The notes: generated by a model not told the origin, from the sequence alone. A stretch of 64,000 nucleotides of DNA from JAENVT01 sp039931555 (GCA_039931555.1 JBDTRP010000070.1:30188-94187); one strand, 5' to 3'; counted from the first letter of the stretch, positions 49,643 to 58,838 are shown. Program-made: numbers and translations.

Positions 49643-49660
49643 GCCGCCGACAGTACCGGT

Positions 49661-50269
49661 TCAGGCCTTGACGACGACCGTCCCGGCGATCTTGTCGTGC
49701 CAGGTCTGATTGCGCTTGTCCCACAGCATCCACAGGTAACCGAGGTAGCAGAAGAACCCGGAGAAGACGTGGGCCAGCTGCCATCCGAGCGCGCGCCAGG
49801 CACTGATCTGCTCGCCCCGGTCCGCGCTGACGACCCGGATACCGGTCGCCTTCATCCCCCACGACTGGTTGCGGCTGATCTTGCGGCAGAAGATCACGAG
49901 GTACACGACGGAGCCAGCCACGGCCAGCAGCACCGCCAGCGCGATCGTCGGGCCCGTGGGAACGTTGCAACGGGTCGCTCTGTTGTTGATCGTGCATCCC
50001 ACCTCATGACGAGGCCCGGAGAAGACGACGACGATCGCCGGGATAGAAAACACCAGGCCGGCAATGGCGTCGATCAGAAACGCACCCAACCGGGCGCCGA
50101 AGCTGGCGTACTGCGGGCCGGCGTCGTGCTGTTGCGGGTACGCCTGCGGATACGACTGATAACTGGGCAGCGGGCCGCCACCCGGCGGAGGGGGTGGAGG
50201 CGGGGGCGGCGGTGGCGGGGGCGGGGGCGGTGGCATCGCGCCTGGAGGCGGCCCGGGAAAGTCGGTCAT
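49661..50269 (-). CDS. RDD-family membrane protein with polyproline N-terminus
   Basis: This is a 202-aa protein from ATG 50269. Residues ~5-32 are an unbroken proline tract with a few glycines, followed by a Tyr/Gln-rich stretch. The RDD domain has YASFGARLGAFLIDAIAGLV and C-terminal AWRALGWQLAHVFSGFFCYL, then DKRNQTWHDKIAGTVVV, with three or four membrane helices. Function of RDD proteins is largely unknown. The polyproline run may require EF-P for translation. Confidence 0.88.
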   Translation of the reverse strand: MTDFPGPPPGAMPPPPPPPPPPPPPPPPPGGGPLPSYQSYPQAYPQQHDAGPQYASFGARLGAFLIDAIAGLVFSIPAIVVVFSGPRHEVGCTINNRATRCNVPTGPTIALAVLLAVAGSVVYLVIFCRKISRNQSWGMKATGIRVVSADRGEQISAWRALGWQLAHVFSGFFCYLGYLWMLWDKRNQTWHDKIAGTVVVKA

Positions 50270-50310
50270 GGTGCAGGACTGTACCCGTGATCGATGTCGC
50301 GGTTGCGGGA

Positions 50311-50499
50311 CTAACGGCGCGGGCGCTCGCGCCGCTTCGGCAGTGGGGCGATCCACCACCGATTGCTGAACCGCCATGTGGGCACACGCACGACCGGGGC
50401 CGTGTCGACGTACACCGCCTTCGGCCACAGCGCTTCGACCGTGGCGACGATGGCCGCGATCTCCTCGTCGGTCGGCACCGGCGAGATCTCGACGTTCAC
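50311..50499 (-). CDS. Acyl-CoA carboxylase epsilon-like subunit
   Basis: This is a 62-aa protein from GTG 50499, overlapping the carboxylase beta stop by 4 nt (GTGA). VNVEISPVPTDEEIAAIVAT then VEALWPKAVYVDTAPV has the acidic helix and Val-x-x-x-W-rich tail (VRVPTWRFSNRWW) seen in the small epsilon subunits of actinobacterial acyl-CoA carboxylases. These stabilise the alpha-beta complex. The position directly after the beta gene supports the call. Confidence 0.75.
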   Translation of the reverse strand: MNVEISPVPTDEEIAAIVATVEALWPKAVYVDTAPVVRVPTWRFSNRWWIAPLPKRRERPRR

Positions 50500-52049
50500 A
50501 GTGGCATGTTGCCGTGCTTGCGGCGCGGCAACTCCAGGCGCTTGGTGCGCAGCATGCGCAGCCCGGCGACGATCTTCTGACGAGTCTCGGATGGGTCGAT
50601 CACGTCGTCGACGTAGCCGCGCTCGGCCGCGTTGTACGGGTTGGCGTACTTCTCGGTGTACTCGGCGACCAGCTCGGCGCGACGCGTGGCCGGGTCGGCC
50701 GCTTGCTGCAACTCGCGCCGGTAGACGATCTCGACGGCACCCTGCGGTCCCATGACGGCGAGCTCGGCGGTCGGCCAGGCGTAGGCCAGGTCGGCGCCGA
50801 TCGACTTCGAGTTCATCACCACGTATGCGCCGCCGTAGGCCTTGCGGGTGATGATCTGGATGCGCGGCACGGTGGCCTCGCAGTATGCGTACAACAACTT
50901 GGCGCCGTGGCGGATGATGCCGCCGTACTCCTGGTCGACGCCGGGCAGGAAGCCGGGCACATCGACGAAGGTCAACAGCGGGATGTTGAAGGCATCGCAG
51001 GTGCGCACGAAGCGCGCCGCCTTCTCGGAGCTCTCGATGTCGAGCACACCAGCGAGCATCAACGGCTGGTTGCCGACGATGCCGACAGGATGCCCGTCGA
51101 CGCGGCTGAAGCCGCAGACGATGCTGCGCGCCCAGTGCGGGAAGTACTCGAAGAACTCGCCGTTGTCGACGACTTCGCGGATGACCGCCTTCATGTCGTA
51201 CGGCTGGTTGGCACTGGGTGGCAGCAGCTCGTTCAGCGCGGGGCACAGTCGATCGGGGTCGTCGCCGGTCTCGACGTGCGGCGGTTCCTCGAGGTTGTTC
51301 GACGGCAGGAAGCCGAGCAGGAAGCGCACGTCTTCGAGACACGACTTCTCGTCGGGCGACACGAAGGTGGCCACACCGCTTTTGGAGGCATGGCTCATGG
51401 CACCGCCCAGTTCCTCGAGCGTCACCTCCTCACCCGTCACCGTCTTGACGACATCGGGGCCGGTGATGAACATGTGGCTCGACTCACGAACCATGAAGAT
51501 GAAGTCGGTCATGGCCGGGCTGTACACGGCGCCGCCGGCGCACGGCCCGAGGATCACCGAGATCTGCGGCACGACCCCGCTCGACAACACGTTGCGGTAG
51601 AAGATGCCGCCGTAGCTCGCCAGCGACACCACACCTTCTTGAATGCGGGCGCCGGCACCATCGTTGAGCCCGATCACCGGGGCGCCGACCTTCAGGGCGA
51701 GATCCATCATCTTGTGGATCTTCTCGGCGAACACCTCGCCGAGCGCGCCGCCGAACACGGTGAAGTCCTGGCTGAACACGAACACCTTGCGCCCCTCGAC
51801 CGTGCCCCACCCGGTGATCACACCGTCGGTGTAGGGGCGCTCTTCGAGACCGGCGGCCTGGGCGCGGTGCCGGGCCAGCAGGTCGAGCTCGTGAAAGCTA
51901 CCCGGGTCGAGAAACACGTCGAGCCGCTCGCGGGCCAGCATCTTGCCCTTCTCGTGCTGGCGTTCGACCGAGCGGGGTGAACCAGCGTGGTACGCCTGCT
52001 CGCGGCGCTGGCGGAGTTCTTCGAGCTTGGCATCCATCGGGTTGCTCAT
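50496..52049 (-). CDS. pccB: Acyl-CoA (propionyl-CoA) carboxylase beta subunit
   Basis: This is a 517-aa carboxyltransferase. GLNDGAGARIQEGVVSLASY and GPCAGGAVYSPAMTDFIFMV belong to the N-terminal crotonase-like half. FVDVPGFLPGVDQEYGGIIR and ITRKAYGGAYVVMNSKSIGA belong to the C-terminal half, where the biotinyl group and acyl-CoA meet. An Asp in the C-terminal half sets propionyl versus acetyl preference, but I cannot place it with certainty. The biotin-carrying alpha subunit is not in the window. It would make (S)-methylmalonyl-CoA for the pathway at 60-64 kb. Confidence 0.93.
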   Translation of the reverse strand: MSNPMDAKLEELRQRREQAYHAGSPRSVERQHEKGKMLARERLDVFLDPGSFHELDLLARHRAQAAGLEERPYTDGVITGWGTVEGRKVFVFSQDFTVFGGALGEVFAEKIHKMMDLALKVGAPVIGLNDGAGARIQEGVVSLASYGGIFYRNVLSSGVVPQISVILGPCAGGAVYSPAMTDFIFMVRESSHMFITGPDVVKTVTGEEVTLEELGGAMSHASKSGVATFVSPDEKSCLEDVRFLLGFLPSNNLEEPPHVETGDDPDRLCPALNELLPPSANQPYDMKAVIREVVDNGEFFEYFPHWARSIVCGFSRVDGHPVGIVGNQPLMLAGVLDIESSEKAARFVRTCDAFNIPLLTFVDVPGFLPGVDQEYGGIIRHGAKLLYAYCEATVPRIQIITRKAYGGAYVVMNSKSIGADLAYAWPTAELAVMGPQGAVEIVYRRELQQAADPATRRAELVAEYTEKYANPYNAAERGYVDDVIDPSETRQKIVAGLRMLRTKRLELPRRKHGNMPL

Positions 52050-52073
52050 TGCCGAACACGCTACTTCGACGGC

Positions 52074-52433
52074 TCAGGCGATCTCGTAGACAACAGTGAC
52101 GGAGGCCGTGAGGTCTTGCGTGCCCGTTTCGATCGGTGCGGGTGCAGGAGAATCGCTGACGGACTTGAAGGCCGATCGGGCGAACAATGGGGCCGGATAG
52201 CCGAACGTGACCTCGCTGATCATGATGACATCGCCGACGGCGACACCGGCTGCGGCCGCGTATTCGGCGGCTCGCTTCCTGGCGTTGTCGATCGCGTTGG
52301 CTCTCGCCGCGCCGATCGCAGCCTCGACATCGTCAACGTAGACTCCGGCGGCCTTCAGCGCCGCGATCAATGCCGCGGCGCTGGTGTTTGCTTGGCTCAA
52401 GGCATCGGTGGCCGTTCTGTCTGTGGCCTGCAC
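52074..52433 (-). CDS. SIMPL-domain (DUF541) protein, apparently truncated at the N-terminus
   Basis: The 119-aa frame from GTG 52433 covers the C-terminal part of a SIMPL domain: a helix (SAAALIAALKAAGVYVDD), AANARKRAAEYAAAAGVAVG-like helices and the final beta strand LTASVTVVYEIA. The same frame continues upstream as RSITVTGDGKVTVRPDTASL, the normal first two strands of this family. That upstream part is cut by an in-frame TAG at 52503-52505, four codons after an ATG at 52517. As it stands the protein lacks its first strands or uses a non-standard start. Confidence 0.6.
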   Translation of the reverse strand: MQATDRTATDALSQANTSAAALIAALKAAGVYVDDVEAAIGAARANAIDNARKRAAEYAAAAGVAVGDVIMISEVTFGYPAPLFARSAFKSVSDSPAPAPIETGTQDLTASVTVVYEIA

Positions 52434-52574
52434 GCCGAGGCTCAGCGACGCCGTGTCGGGCCGGACGGTGACCTTGCCATCGCCGGTGACCGTGATCGAC
52501 CGCTACGGCGTGGCCATCGGATCACGTGAGCGGCGAGGCGCTCGCCGCTCCAGGTGTCTGGCAAGCTGGCGCCG

Positions 52575-53684
52575 ATGTCGCTACCCATCCAGCCGCCCTT
52601 GTCGCCGATGCTGTCGAAAGCCGCGCCCGAGATCCCCGTCGGCGACGGATGGCACTACGAACCGAAGTGGGACGGCTTTCGCTGCATCGTGTTCCGCGAC
52701 GGCGACCACATCGAGTTGGCCAGCCGCAACGAGCGGCCGTTCACGCGCTACTTCCCCGAATTGCTGGCGCCGTTGCTGGCGTCGCTGCCCCAGCGATGCG
52801 TCGTCGACGGCGAGATCGTCGTACCCGCCAACGACGACCGCGGCCTCGACTTCGACGCACTACTGCAACGCATCCACCCGGCAGAGTCACGCGTGCGCCG
52901 TCTGGCAGCGGAAACACCAGCTTCGTTCGTCGCCTTCGATCTGCTCGCCCTCGACGACGACTCGCTGCTCGATCGCCCGTTGGCGGATCGCCACCGCCTG
53001 CTGACCGAACAGCTGGCATCGGCGGTCGCGCCGGTGTACCTGTGCCCGTCCACCACCGATGCCGCCGTCGCCCAGCGATGGTTCACCGAGTTCGAGGGCG
53101 CCGGGCTCGACGGCGTGATCGCCAAACGGCTCAGCGACCCGTACACCCCCGACAAGCGCACGCTGATCAAGGTCAAGCATCAACGCACCGCCGACTGTGT
53201 GATCGCCGGCTACCGCATCCACAAGGACGGCAACGGCGTGGGGTCGTTGTTGCTCGGGTTGTACGACGACGAGGGCGATCTGCACCACGTCGGCGTCGTG
53301 GCATCGTTCACCGTGAAGCGCCGCGCCGAACTGCTGGCCGAGCTCGAGCCCCTGACCCATCATGCGCTCGACAACCACCCGTGGCGCGAGTGGGCGCAGT
53401 GGATGACGCGTGCCGAGGAGTCCGGCACTCGCATGCCCGGCGGGGGCAGCCGGTGGAACGCCGGCAAGGATCTCAGCTGGGTCCCGCTACGGATCGAACG
53501 CGTCGCCGAGGTCACGTTCGGGCAATTGCAGGAAGGCCGCTTCCGTCACGGTTCACAGTTCGTGCGCTGGCGGCCCGATCGCACACCCGAGTCCTGCCGA
53601 TACGACCAGCTCGAGGTGGCCAGCCCGGTGGCGTTCGCGGCGGTCGTGGGACGTCCGCCTACGGCGCAATCGTCGTCGGAGTAG
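52575..53684 (+). CDS. ligC: ATP-dependent DNA ligase, LigC type
   Basis: This is a 369-aa enzyme. ATG 52575 is preferred to an in-frame GTG at 52554. WHYEPKWDGFRCIVFRDGDH contains the adenylated Lys of motif I (KWDG). VDGEIVVP, SFVAFDLLALD, GLDGVIAKRL and LIKVKHQRTADCVIAGYR are the later nucleotidyltransferase motifs, and a C-terminal OB domain follows. Mycobacterial LigC of this size acts in repair with a dedicated polymerase or as backup. It overlaps the convergent copD-like gene by 26 nt at the 3' ends. Confidence 0.92.
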   Translation: MSLPIQPPLSPMLSKAAPEIPVGDGWHYEPKWDGFRCIVFRDGDHIELASRNERPFTRYFPELLAPLLASLPQRCVVDGEIVVPANDDRGLDFDALLQRIHPAESRVRRLAAETPASFVAFDLLALDDDSLLDRPLADRHRLLTEQLASAVAPVYLCPSTTDAAVAQRWFTEFEGAGLDGVIAKRLSDPYTPDKRTLIKVKHQRTADCVIAGYRIHKDGNGVGSLLLGLYDDEGDLHHVGVVASFTVKRRAELLAELEPLTHHALDNHPWREWAQWMTRAEESGTRMPGGGSRWNAGKDLSWVPLRIERVAEVTFGQLQEGRFRHGSQFVRWRPDRTPESCRYDQLEVASPVAFAAVVGRPPTAQSSSE

Positions 53685-55467
53685 TCACCGGCAGCACTGC
53701 CAGGATGCTGTCGGGGGTCGCCGTCGTGCCGTCGGTCAACAGCACCGTCTTGGAGCCGATCGGCGTGGCACCGAAGCGAACCGTCACGGTCCACACGCCA
53801 GGCGAGCCGAGCGGCAGGCCCTGCTCGATCGGCAATACGGCGACACCCGCCGCCGTCAAGGGCACGTTGAGCGTGACGCTGGGAACGGTCGCGCCGGCCG
53901 GCGGGCTGAAGTCGACGGCCAGATCGGCGATCCCGGTCGCCGGCTTGTCGACCTCGACTCGCACGGCGTTCGGCCCGATTGCCGCGCTGAACTTCACGGT
54001 CACATCGGCCGCGTCGTTGGTGATGTGCAGCGTCGCGGCCAGCCCCTTGGCGTTGTCGGTCGTGGCAGCGACCTTCGGCGGCGACAGCGACAGCATCCAT
54101 GCCGTCAGTGTCAACACCACCACACCGCACACCGCCTCGATGCCGACGGCACGGCGCAGCCTGATTGCCAGCTGACCGGTCATCGCGTCGACTCTGGCAA
54201 CGCGCTCCTTGATGAACTGACGAGCCGCGACGCCGAGGAAGACCATGGCCCCCACGGCGATGGATTTCAGGAACAGCACCCTGCCGTGGCTGCTGGTGAA
54301 GATCTCGCCCCAGTCGAGGCGATACATCTGGATGAAGCCGGTGAGGATCGTGACCGTCAGCGCGGGCGTCGAGATCCGCGCAAATCCGCGAACCGCATGC
54401 ACGAGATCCTCTTCGCCGGGGCCGGCCAGCACCACACGGGCGAGCAGGATCAACCCACCGAGCCACACGGCCATCGCCAACGCGTGGGCCATGCCGGCGG
54501 CATAGCCGAGGAACGCCAGCTGGCCACCGCTGCGGCTGAACCCGAGTGTCGCCACTGCCAGCCCAGGAAGGGCGAGGGCCGGAAGTTGGGTGGCCGGATC
54601 GATGACGCGTTCGGGGCGCATCACCACCCATCCGGTGAGGAGGACGAAGATCACCCGGGCAAGCGCGGCGATGCCGGGCGTCGTGTCGGTGAGGCCACTC
54701 CACGCCGTCGGCGACAGCGAGCTCCCGATCCCCTTGCCGGAGATCCGGGCGGCGACGCACGCCGCGTTGAACCCTGCGACCACCAGTGTCAGCAGCCACG
54801 CCGACCGCAAGAAGCGCACCGTCAAGATGTACTCGACACCTTCCGGCCAGGCGGTGGCGATCAGCACCAGCGCGCCGAACAGCGTGGCGACGCCGAGCGA
54901 GATCAGTAGCCGGGAGAGACCGAGCGGCCCGCCGGAACCGGATTCGGGTGTGGGCGTCGCGGTGCCAGTGGTTGTCGGCGCATCCGTCGACCCGGTGACC
55001 GCGGTGGTGCCGGTAGCAGGAGTCGTGACCAGCGGCGCCACTGTCGCGACGGTGTCGTTGGCCACCGTGAACAGGAACGTCGAGCTGCCGCCGCCTTGCC
55101 CATCGGGTTGGCTCACCTGCCAGGCGACGGCGCACTCACCTTTCGGCAGCGGATTCGGCACCGACACGCTCAGCGACACGGCGTCGAGGCCGACCTGAGG
55201 TGTGCCTACAGCGATCGGCGAGCCGTTGCACACGACGTCGATGGCGTTGGTAGCACCCAACGGATTGGCGAATGTGAGCAACAGCGACGGCGGTGACGCC
55301 TCGACCGTGGTGCCAGCAGTCGGTGTCGACGAGACCAGCGAGTTGTCGGCCGCGTCGACATGCGCGACGCCGAAGGCGCCGACCGCGACAATGCCCGCGA
55401 AGACGGCGAGGGCAAACGCGGCGGGGGCGCGCCGGATGGCACGTGTGGGCGGTGAGGTGCTGTTCAT
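53659..55467 (-). CDS. CopC-CopD fusion copper protein
   Basis: This is a 602-aa protein. A signal peptide to about residue 39 precedes a CopC domain (about 40-140; SLVSSTPTAGTTVEASPPSL). The family usually has a His near this start, and here it is Asn. A Thr/Pro linker follows, then a CopD-like membrane domain with eight or so helices (about 175-470), with HALAMAVWLGGLILLARVVL and FLKSIAVGAMVFLG. A C-terminal extracytoplasmic beta-rich domain (about 480-590) ends the protein. It probably moves or binds copper at the membrane. Confidence 0.88.
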   Translation of the reverse strand: MNSTSPPTRAIRRAPAAFALAVFAGIVAVGAFGVAHVDAADNSLVSSTPTAGTTVEASPPSLLLTFANPLGATNAIDVVCNGSPIAVGTPQVGLDAVSLSVSVPNPLPKGECAVAWQVSQPDGQGGGSSTFLFTVANDTVATVAPLVTTPATGTTAVTGSTDAPTTTGTATPTPESGSGGPLGLSRLLISLGVATLFGALVLIATAWPEGVEYILTVRFLRSAWLLTLVVAGFNAACVAARISGKGIGSSLSPTAWSGLTDTTPGIAALARVIFVLLTGWVVMRPERVIDPATQLPALALPGLAVATLGFSRSGGQLAFLGYAAGMAHALAMAVWLGGLILLARVVLAGPGEEDLVHAVRGFARISTPALTVTILTGFIQMYRLDWGEIFTSSHGRVLFLKSIAVGAMVFLGVAARQFIKERVARVDAMTGQLAIRLRRAVGIEAVCGVVVLTLTAWMLSLSPPKVAATTDNAKGLAATLHITNDAADVTVKFSAAIGPNAVRVEVDKPATGIADLAVDFSPPAGATVPSVTLNVPLTAAGVAVLPIEQGLPLGSPGVWTVTVRFGATPIGSKTVLLTDGTTATPDSILAVLPVTTPTTIAP

Positions 55468-55557
55468 GCAGGTAGCTCAACGCTAGAGGATGGGCGTCAG
55501 CTGCCCACGCCACCCCCACCGGGCCAATGTCGCGCCCGCTGAGTAGGCTCGACGTCG

Positions 55558-57300
55558 ATGGCTACACAGTCGCTCTACCGCCGCTATCGCCCGCGCCGTT
55601 TCAGCGAGGTGCGCGGGCAGGAGCACGTCGTGCGTGCGCTGCGCAACGCCGTCATCAACCAACGCGAAGGCCAGGCCTATCTGTTCTCCGGTCCGCGCGG
55701 CACCGGCAAGACCACGTCGGCGCGCATCCTTGCCAAGGTCCTCAACTGCGATCGCCCGGTCGACGGCGAGCCATGCTGCGAATGCGCCTCGTGCCTCGCT
55801 GTCGAACGCGGCACCAGTTTCGACGTGCACGAGCTCGATGCCGCCAGCAACAACGGTGTCGATGCAATGCGCGACCTCATCGAGAAGGCCTCGCTCGGCA
55901 CCCCGGGTCGCCACAAGGTCTACATTCTCGACGAGGTGCACATGCTCTCGAAGGCCGCCGAGGCGGCGCTGCTGAAGACACTGGAAGAGCCCCCGCCGCA
56001 CGTCGTGTTCGTGCTGGCCACCACCGACCCGCAGAAGGTCAGCGACACCATCCGCAGCCGCACGCAGCACCTGCAGTTCCACCTCCTGCCCATGGACGTG
56101 CTCGAGCAGCACATCCGCTGGTTGGCGGGCGACGCCGGCATCGACATCAGCGACGCCGCGGTGCAGTCAGTGCTGCGCCAAGGTGGCGGGTCGGCGCGCG
56201 ACACCATCTCGGCACTCGAACTGGTCGCGGCCAGCGGTGGGGAAACCCCCGAGGCCACACCACTCGACGAGTTCGTCGAGGCGTTCATCGAACACGATCC
56301 GGGCCGGGCCCTCGCGGTCGTCGCCCACGCCGTGCTACAGGGTGGCGATCCGCGGACGCTCACCGAAGAGATCATCCGCCACCTCCGCGATTGCTTCCTG
56401 GCCCTGATGGCGCCTGAGTTGGTGCAACTGCCGGCCGAGCGCGAGGCGGAGGTGTCGTCATTGGCTTCGCGGTTGGGTGCGGCCTCGATCGTGCGGGCAA
56501 TGGAACGGCTGGGCGAGATGCTGGTCGAGATGCGTCACGCGCCCGATCCACGATTGCTGCTCGAGGTCGCGCTGGTGCAACTCACCCACGACGCCGCAGG
56601 GGCGGATCTGCACAGCCTGATGTCGCGGCTCGAGCGCCTCGAGCAGACCGTCGCTGCAGGCGTCACGGCTGCACCCCCGGGACGTGCGGTGCCCACCGAT
56701 CCCAGCACCGGGCGAGCAACGATCGGTGGTCGCGCCCGGCGCGACCCGACACCGAGCTCGGGCACGAGCACGGGCACGGCGGCCCCAGCGGGCACCGGCA
56801 GCGCGCCGTCCACCGAACATCCCTCGCAACCGTCCTCCGCCGATCGGCCGGCGGCAACTCCCCCGCCGGCCGCCGCTGCAGCGGGGATCGACGACAACAA
56901 GATCCCGGCGTTGTTCGAGACCCAGGTCCGCCCGGCGCTGCGGGGCATGACGAAGGCCATCTACATGGGCGCCCACGTGGGTGCCATGGCGGGTGGCGCC
57001 CTCGTCATCGGGTTCGCCGGTGAACCACACCGCGTGCGCGCCGAGGAGTACCGGGCCGAGGTCGAAAAGGCGCTGGCGGCCGCCGCCGGCCGGCGCATCC
57101 CACTGTCACTGGTGGTCGATCACGCCACCGCCGACCACGACGACAACGTCGTGCAGTTGAAGCGCTCCGAGCCGGCCCAGGCCGACGAAGACATCGACAC
57201 CGGCGACCTGGTCGACGTGCCGCCCGACGCGATCGTGTCGCCGATCGATCGCCTCACCCAGGCCTTCCCCGGCTCCGAGATCATCGAAGAGCGCACCTGA
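55558..57300 (+). CDS. dnaX: DNA polymerase III gamma/tau subunit
   Basis: This is a 580-aa clamp-loader ATPase. LYRRYRPRRFSEVRGQEHVV is the N-terminal motif, YLFSGPRGTGKTTSARIL is Walker A, the CDRPVDGEPCCECASC cluster binds zinc, YILDEVHMLSKAAEAALLK is Walker B, and FVLATTDPQKVSDTIRSR contains sensor 1. The tail (about 365-450) is low-complexity Pro/Ala/Thr, followed by a C-terminal tau domain. It overlaps recR by 1 nt (TGATG). No ybaB gene lies between them, unlike in many bacteria. Confidence 0.96.
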   Translation: MATQSLYRRYRPRRFSEVRGQEHVVRALRNAVINQREGQAYLFSGPRGTGKTTSARILAKVLNCDRPVDGEPCCECASCLAVERGTSFDVHELDAASNNGVDAMRDLIEKASLGTPGRHKVYILDEVHMLSKAAEAALLKTLEEPPPHVVFVLATTDPQKVSDTIRSRTQHLQFHLLPMDVLEQHIRWLAGDAGIDISDAAVQSVLRQGGGSARDTISALELVAASGGETPEATPLDEFVEAFIEHDPGRALAVVAHAVLQGGDPRTLTEEIIRHLRDCFLALMAPELVQLPAEREAEVSSLASRLGAASIVRAMERLGEMLVEMRHAPDPRLLLEVALVQLTHDAAGADLHSLMSRLERLEQTVAAGVTAAPPGRAVPTDPSTGRATIGGRARRDPTPSSGTSTGTAAPAGTGSAPSTEHPSQPSSADRPAATPPPAAAAAGIDDNKIPALFETQVRPALRGMTKAIYMGAHVGAMAGGALVIGFAGEPHRVRAEEYRAEVEKALAAAAGRRIPLSLVVDHATADHDDNVVQLKRSEPAQADEDIDTGDLVDVPPDAIVSPIDRLTQAFPGSEIIEERT

Positions 57301-57905
57301 TGGCTGTGTACACGCAACCGGTGCAGGCCTTGATCGACGAGCTCGGGCGCATGCCCGGCATCGGCCCGAAGTCTGCGCAGCGCATTGCGTTCCATCTGCT
57401 CAAGCTGCCCACTGACGACGTCACCCGGCTGGCGATGTCGATCACAGACGCCAAAGCGAGGGTGCGGTTCTGTGTGCGCTGCTGGAACTTCGCCGACGGT
57501 GAGCTGTGCCCCATCTGCCTCGACGACCGGCGTGACTCGACCATGCTGTGCGTCGTCGAGGAGTCGCGCGACATCGTCTCGATCGAGAAGACCGGCGAGT
57601 TCCGCGGTCGATATCACGTACTGCTCGGGGCGATGAGCCCGCTTGATGGGATCGGGCCCGAGCAACTGAAGATGAAAGAGCTGTTCGCCCGGCTCGAGCC
57701 CGAAGGCGTGCAGGAAGTGATCGTGTGCACCAACCCCAACACCGAGGGCGAGGTCACCGCGTTGTACCTGGCGCGGATGTTGAAGCCATTCGGCGTTCGT
57801 GTCACACGCATCGCCAGCGGCCTGCCCGTGGGCGGCGACCTGGAGTACGCCGACGAACTGACGCTCGGCCGGGCGCTCGAAGGCCGCCGCGAACTCACCG
57901 CCTGA
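57300..57905 (+). CDS. recR: Recombination mediator RecR
   Basis: This is a 201-aa protein. LIDELGRMPGIGPKSAQRIA is the helix-hairpin-helix, CVRCWNFADGELCPICLDDR is the four-Cys zinc finger, and the Toprim domain has MLCVVEESRDIVSIEKTGEF and VLLGAMSPLDGIGPEQL. The C-terminal VTRIASGLPVGGDLEYADEL is the Walker-B-like conserved segment. With RecF/RecO it loads RecA at gaps. Translationally coupled to dnaX. Confidence 0.97.
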   Translation: MAVYTQPVQALIDELGRMPGIGPKSAQRIAFHLLKLPTDDVTRLAMSITDAKARVRFCVRCWNFADGELCPICLDDRRDSTMLCVVEESRDIVSIEKTGEFRGRYHVLLGAMSPLDGIGPEQLKMKELFARLEPEGVQEVIVCTNPNTEGEVTALYLARMLKPFGVRVTRIASGLPVGGDLEYADELTLGRALEGRRELTA

Positions 57906-58104
57906 ACCGGCCGCAGCTGACCTCACGAGCAAGGTGAGAGGGATCGTCGGCCGGGCCTGTGGACGCGGCGGATGATCGATTCGTTGAGAATCGACGAGAG
58001 GACGATGTGTCCGCGCCATATCTACGTCGTTCGGCACTCGTTGTTCTGCGCGCGTGACCGCTCCTCGCGCTGCCGCGCAGCAGCGGGCAATGGGCGATAC
58101 GAAA

Positions 58105-58165
58105 GGATCTGGGCGCCAAGCTCCGACGTCGGGGCTGGCGCGGTCCATCGACTGGCGCCCAGATC
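58105..58165. repeat. 13-bp perfect inverted repeat
   Basis: GATCTGGGCGCCA (58105-58117) and TGGCGCCCAGATC (58153-58165) are exact inverted copies with a 35-nt loop. A further CTGGGCGCCA occurs at 58203-58212. The two flanks, AAGCTCCGA and TCGGAGC, are also partly complementary. Confidence 0.7.
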
Positions 58166-58443
58166 TCGGAGCGGAGCGCACTCGCCCCGGTGTCTTCGCG
58201 AGCTGGGCGCCATTGATTGATCCGCACGAGGCGGAAGGCGAGCGCGGCACCCAGATCTTCAGAGCGGCCGCGACCGACCTTCCCCGATTCGCACTGTCGT
58301 CACCGTGCTGCCCGACGCGGCCGAAGTTCAGTACGGCAGCAAAGGTGAGATGGCTGGGCCAAAATCGGCACAACATCTTGTGTCAGCCGAGTGGTCACAT
58401 CGACACCCCCGTCATCGTTACTGGGCTGCCCAGATCGTCAGAT

Positions 58444-58498
58444 CGGTACACACCGGGTCATTGGGGAAGTGCGTACTCTCGGCGCGCACTGTCTGCTC
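58444..58498. repeat. 55-nt repeat, copy A
   Basis: This copy matches 59645-59699. The last 34 nt (from GGAAGTGCG to GTCTGCTC) differ at one base only; the first part is more diverged. Its GGAAGTGCGTACT also forms a hairpin with sequence just downstream. Confidence 0.75.
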
Positions 58499-58515
58499 TG
58501 AAAGTACGCACTTCC
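58465..58515. repeat. Perfect 13-bp hairpin within copy A
   Basis: GGAAGTGCGTACT (58465-58477) pairs with AGTACGCACTTCC (58503-58515) across 25 nt. Copy B at 59645-59699 keeps the left arm only. Confidence 0.7.
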
Positions 58516-58776
58516 ACGGCAACCGCCTGCCTTCGTGCGTTTGGGTGAGCGATTGCGCGATGGATCGCGGTATCGCTGGCACAAACTCTCTTTGGTCGCA
58601 GTCGAGGAGCGCCGATGCCCGCTCCGGCTGGCTGATTCTCGCTGGCGTCGCACGCACTCGACTCGCACTCGGTGGCCAGTCGCTGACCGTCTCAGCGACG
58701 GTGGTGCCGCGACCACCTTCGAATTGTTGGCTCGTCCGAGCGTGGGCAGATCCGGGATCGGTGATTCACAATCGCA

Positions 58777-58802
58777 CACTCCCCGGGTGTACTCGGGGAG
58801 TG
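58777..58802 (-). terminator. Hairpin downstream of the mazF-like gene
   Basis: CACTCCCCG and CGGGGAGTG form a perfect 9-bp stem with an 8-nt loop, starting 36 nt past the toxin stop on the minus strand. There is no U-tract. Confidence 0.55.
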
Positions 58803-58838
58803 CGCGAGATCTCACTGGCAGATCTGGCGCGGATCAAT

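Larger units (their letters stand above)
57906..58838. other. Non-coding, repeat-rich stretch after recR
   Basis: No frame here has both a sensible start and protein-like sequence. The stretch holds a 13-bp perfect inverted repeat (58105-58165), a third copy of its CTGGGCGCCA core at 58203-58212, one copy of a 55-nt repeat with a perfect 13-bp hairpin (58444-58515), and the toxin-operon terminator (58777-58802). It reads as intergenic or decayed accessory DNA. Confidence 0.6.

Noticed and set aside
55468..55557. Possible SRP RNA gene upstream of dnaX
   Set aside because: An ffs gene often sits near dnaX, but the 90-nt gap shows no SRP helix 8 GGAA/GNAR motif or long hairpin.
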